The position numbers were made by a program, and so were the translations under genes. DNA of 7,715 nt from Polyangiaceae bacterium. Lineage in GTDB: Bacteria > Myxococcota_A > Polyangia > Polyangiales > Polyangiaceae. The DNA lies in NCBI GenBank assembly GCA_025934595.1, contig JAICXU010000124.1, forward strand, positions 1-7,715. Direction: 5' to 3'. Positions 6,126 to 7,715 of the stretch are shown piece by piece; within the stretch, counting starts at the first letter, position 1; every line of letters begins with the position of its first letter. The notes beneath the pieces were generated by a model. It made no database searches. It worked only from the letters and a program-made list of their open reading frames with translations, and was not told the DNA's origin.

Positions 6126-6154
6126 TTGACTTCGGCGCGCTGGACGCCTAAAAA
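6126..6154 (+). promoter_or_regulatory. Sigma70-type promoter of nuoG
   Basis: TTGACT (6126-6131), 17 bases, then TAAAAA (6149-6154) repeats the design of the nuoA promoter (TTGACA-N17-TAAAAG). The predicted start near 6161 leaves only about 14 bases before ATG 6175 and lies downstream of the alternative ATG at 6154, whose first base overlaps the -10 box. The rest of the 6018-6125 spacer shows no gene and no convincing terminator; a T-run at 6041-6045 lacks a stem. Confidence 0.65.
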
Positions 6155-6174
6155 TGCGGCCGAAAACCGCGCCC

Positions 6175-7715
6175 ATGCCCTCCTTTACCTACGACGGTAA
6201 GACCATCCCGTTCGAGCCCGGCGAATCGATCATCAAAGCCGCGCATCGGGCGGGCATCGAGATTCCTCATTACTGCTGGCACCCGGGCCTTTCGGCTCCC
6301 GCGAACTGCCGCATGTGCCTCGTCGAAATCAAGCCCGCGCCCGGACAGCGGCCCGTGATGCTCGACATCTTGGAGCTCGACGAAAAAACCGGCGAGTACA
6401 AAGACGCGCGGAAGCCGAAGCTCCAGCCCGCGTGTCAGATGGCCGCCGTCGACGGCATGGTCATCGAAGGCGACACCAGCAAGAACGTCGCCGAAGCGCG
6501 CAAAGCGGTGCAGGAATTTTTGCTGCTCAATCACCCCGTCGATTGTCCCATCTGCGATCAATCCGGCGAGTGCAAGCTGCAAGATTATTGGCTCGAGCAT
6601 CAGCAGACGCAAAAGCGCATGCGCGACGAGCCGGTGCACAAACCGAAGGGCGTCGATTTCGGCCCCACCATCGTCTACGACGGCGAGAGATGCGTGATGT
6701 GCACGCGCTGCATTCGCTTCATGGAAGAGATCGCGAAAGATCCGGTGCTCGACATGCGCGAGCGCGGCAACTTGAACGAGATTTTCGTCGCGCCGGGACG
6801 CCAGCTCGATGGTCACTACACCTTCATGACCGAGCACGTGTGCCCGGTCGGCGCGCTCACGACGAAAGATTTCCGTTTCAAGGCGCGCGTCTGGTTTTTG
6901 CGCACCGCGAGCACGGTTTGCCAGGGCTGCGCGACGGGCTGCAACGCGTATCTCGACATCGATCCTCGCTACAACAAGGCCTATCGCTATCGCCCGCGCG
7001 AGAACGAGCAGGTGAACAAATATTGGATGTGCGACGACGGCATGCTGACGTATCGCCGCGCGCACGACGGCCGCGTCACCGAGGCGAAGCTCTCCGGCAA
7101 GGTCACGGCTGCGAAGAGCGCGCTCGAAGCGGCGAAGAAATTGTTCGACGGCGTACCGGCGGGCTCGGTCGCGATCGTCCTCTCCGCGCAGCACTCGCTC
7201 GAAGACAACTTCGCGCTGCGTGAGCTCGGTCAGAAATTCCTCGGCTCGAAGCACTTCTACGTGTCGGGTCTCGGCAGCGGATACGAAGACGACATCCTCA
7301 TCCACAAAGACAAGAACCCGAACAACGCAGGTGTGAAAGAGCTCGTGCCGAACGTCATGAGCTTTGCGGAGCTCCTCGCCGACATCAAAGCGATGAAGGT
7401 CACGCACGCGATCGCGCTCGGCGGCGCCACGCCGAATGCGGCACCGGCCGGAATCGCGTCGGCAGAAGGCGACGGCGATCTCGCCGCGCTGAAACGCCTG
7501 CAAGCGCTCGTCGTCGTGGCGGCGCATGGCGGCGCGCTCGTCGATGCGGCGCACGTCGTTCTGCCTGCGAATTCGTGGGCGGAGGGCGCGGGCACCTACG
7601 TGAACTTCAAGGGGCTCCGCCAAAGCACGGAAAAAGCGCTGGAGCCGCAAGGATCCTCGCGCGCGGGCTGGGAGCAAATCTCCGCCGTCGCGAAGGCGCT
7701 TGGCTTCGAGCTCGA
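6175..7715 (+). CDS. nuoG: NADH-quinone oxidoreductase subunit G, compact form (3' end outside window)
   Basis: NuoG is the iron-sulfur wire subunit of the complex I NADH-oxidising module. The 513 residues seen carry all the usual ligands: N1b [2Fe-2S] C34, C45, C48, C87; N5 H120, C124, C127, C133; N4 C173, C176, C179, C223. A fourth set, C249-X2-C252-X3-C256 and C286, matches the N7-type cluster kept in only some bacteria, with a 29-residue gap instead of the 27 I recall for E. coli. After it comes a molybdopterin-oxidoreductase-like region. Its late-domain motif (AHVVLPANSW at about 459-468, then GAGTYVNFKG) arrives only about 170 residues after C286, so the central part of that domain is greatly shortened. 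The ATG at 6175 is preferred to 6154, which overlaps the promoter -10. No strong Shine-Dalgarno is seen. The frame is open to the window end. nuoE and nuoF are not adjacent upstream. Confidence 0.95.
   Translation, partial: MPSFTYDGKTIPFEPGESIIKAAHRAGIEIPHYCWHPGLSAPANCRMCLVEIKPAPGQRPVMLDILELDEKTGEYKDARKPKLQPACQMAAVDGMVIEGDTSKNVAEARKAVQEFLLLNHPVDCPICDQSGECKLQDYWLEHQQTQKRMRDEPVHKPKGVDFGPTIVYDGERCVMCTRCIRFMEEIAKDPVLDMRERGNLNEIFVAPGRQLDGHYTFMTEHVCPVGALTTKDFRFKARVWFLRTASTVCQGCATGCNAYLDIDPRYNKAYRYRPRENEQVNKYWMCDDGMLTYRRAHDGRVTEAKLSGKVTAAKSALEAAKKLFDGVPAGSVAIVLSAQHSLEDNFALRELGQKFLGSKHFYVSGLGSGYEDDILIHKDKNPNNAGVKELVPNVMSFAELLADIKAMKVTHAIALGGATPNAAPAGIASAEGDGDLAALKRLQALVVVAAHGGALVDAAHVVLPANSWAEGAGTYVNFKGLRQSTEKALEPQGSSRAGWEQISAVAKALGFEL

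Noticed and set aside
6148..7677. A 509-codon open frame on the minus strand opposite nuoG
   Set aside because: It mirrors the third-position G/C bias of nuoG, is Arg/Ala/Asp-rich without any family motif, and nuoG is certain.
1..7715. CRISPR array, tRNA, rRNA, insertion sequence or attachment site
   Set aside because: I saw no spaced direct repeats, no tRNA-like cloverleaf, no transposase frame and no terminal inverted repeats around the propeller gene.

Overview
The window comes from a GC-rich bacterium with strong third-position G/C bias. It looks like a myxobacterium (Myxococcota, perhaps Polyangia) or a close relative. The reasons are the separate nuoC and nuoD genes, TTGAC..N17..TAAAA promoters, a cysteine-repeat lipoprotein of a kind common in myxobacteria, and a beta-propeller protein of myxobacterial style. 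The lineage is inferred, not proven by a marker gene.

Region 1 (1-2063) holds three genes with no obvious link to each other. They are the 3' end of a DUF2400/TIGR02757-like protein with a four-cysteine tail (1-219), a lipoprotein built of five precise six-cysteine repeats with inhibitor-cystine-knot spacing (267-887), and a TPR-containing protein of unknown role (942-2063). A 16-bp perfect palindrome (238-253) lies just upstream of the lipoprotein gene.

Region 2 (2064-5069) is the start of a respiratory complex I (NADH-quinone oxidoreductase) operon. It has a clear sigma70-type promoter (2066-2094), an inverted repeat in the predicted leader (2102-2122), and nuoA, nuoB, nuoC and nuoD, which overlap or nearly abut. 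NuoA contributes a membrane subunit at the quinone-site loop, NuoB carries cluster N2, and NuoC and NuoD complete the quinone module. All key residues checked are present. NuoB has an unusual charged C-terminal tail of about 76 residues whose Glu codons also contain the nuoC ribosome binding site.

Region 3 (5070-6174) breaks the usual nuo order. A predicted six-bladed beta-propeller gene of foreign-looking codon usage sits 15 bases after nuoD and in the same frame. After it comes a second promoter (6126-6154) very like the nuoA promoter.

Region 4 (6175-7715) is nuoG, cut by the window end. It has ligands for N1b, N5, N4 and an N7-like fourth cluster, followed by a strongly shortened molybdopterin-like domain. 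nuoE and nuoF, which normally lie between nuoD and nuoG, are not in the window. Most of the window is ordinary respiratory housekeeping. The items most worth a second look are the knottin-repeat lipoprotein and the propeller gene inserted in the nuo operon.
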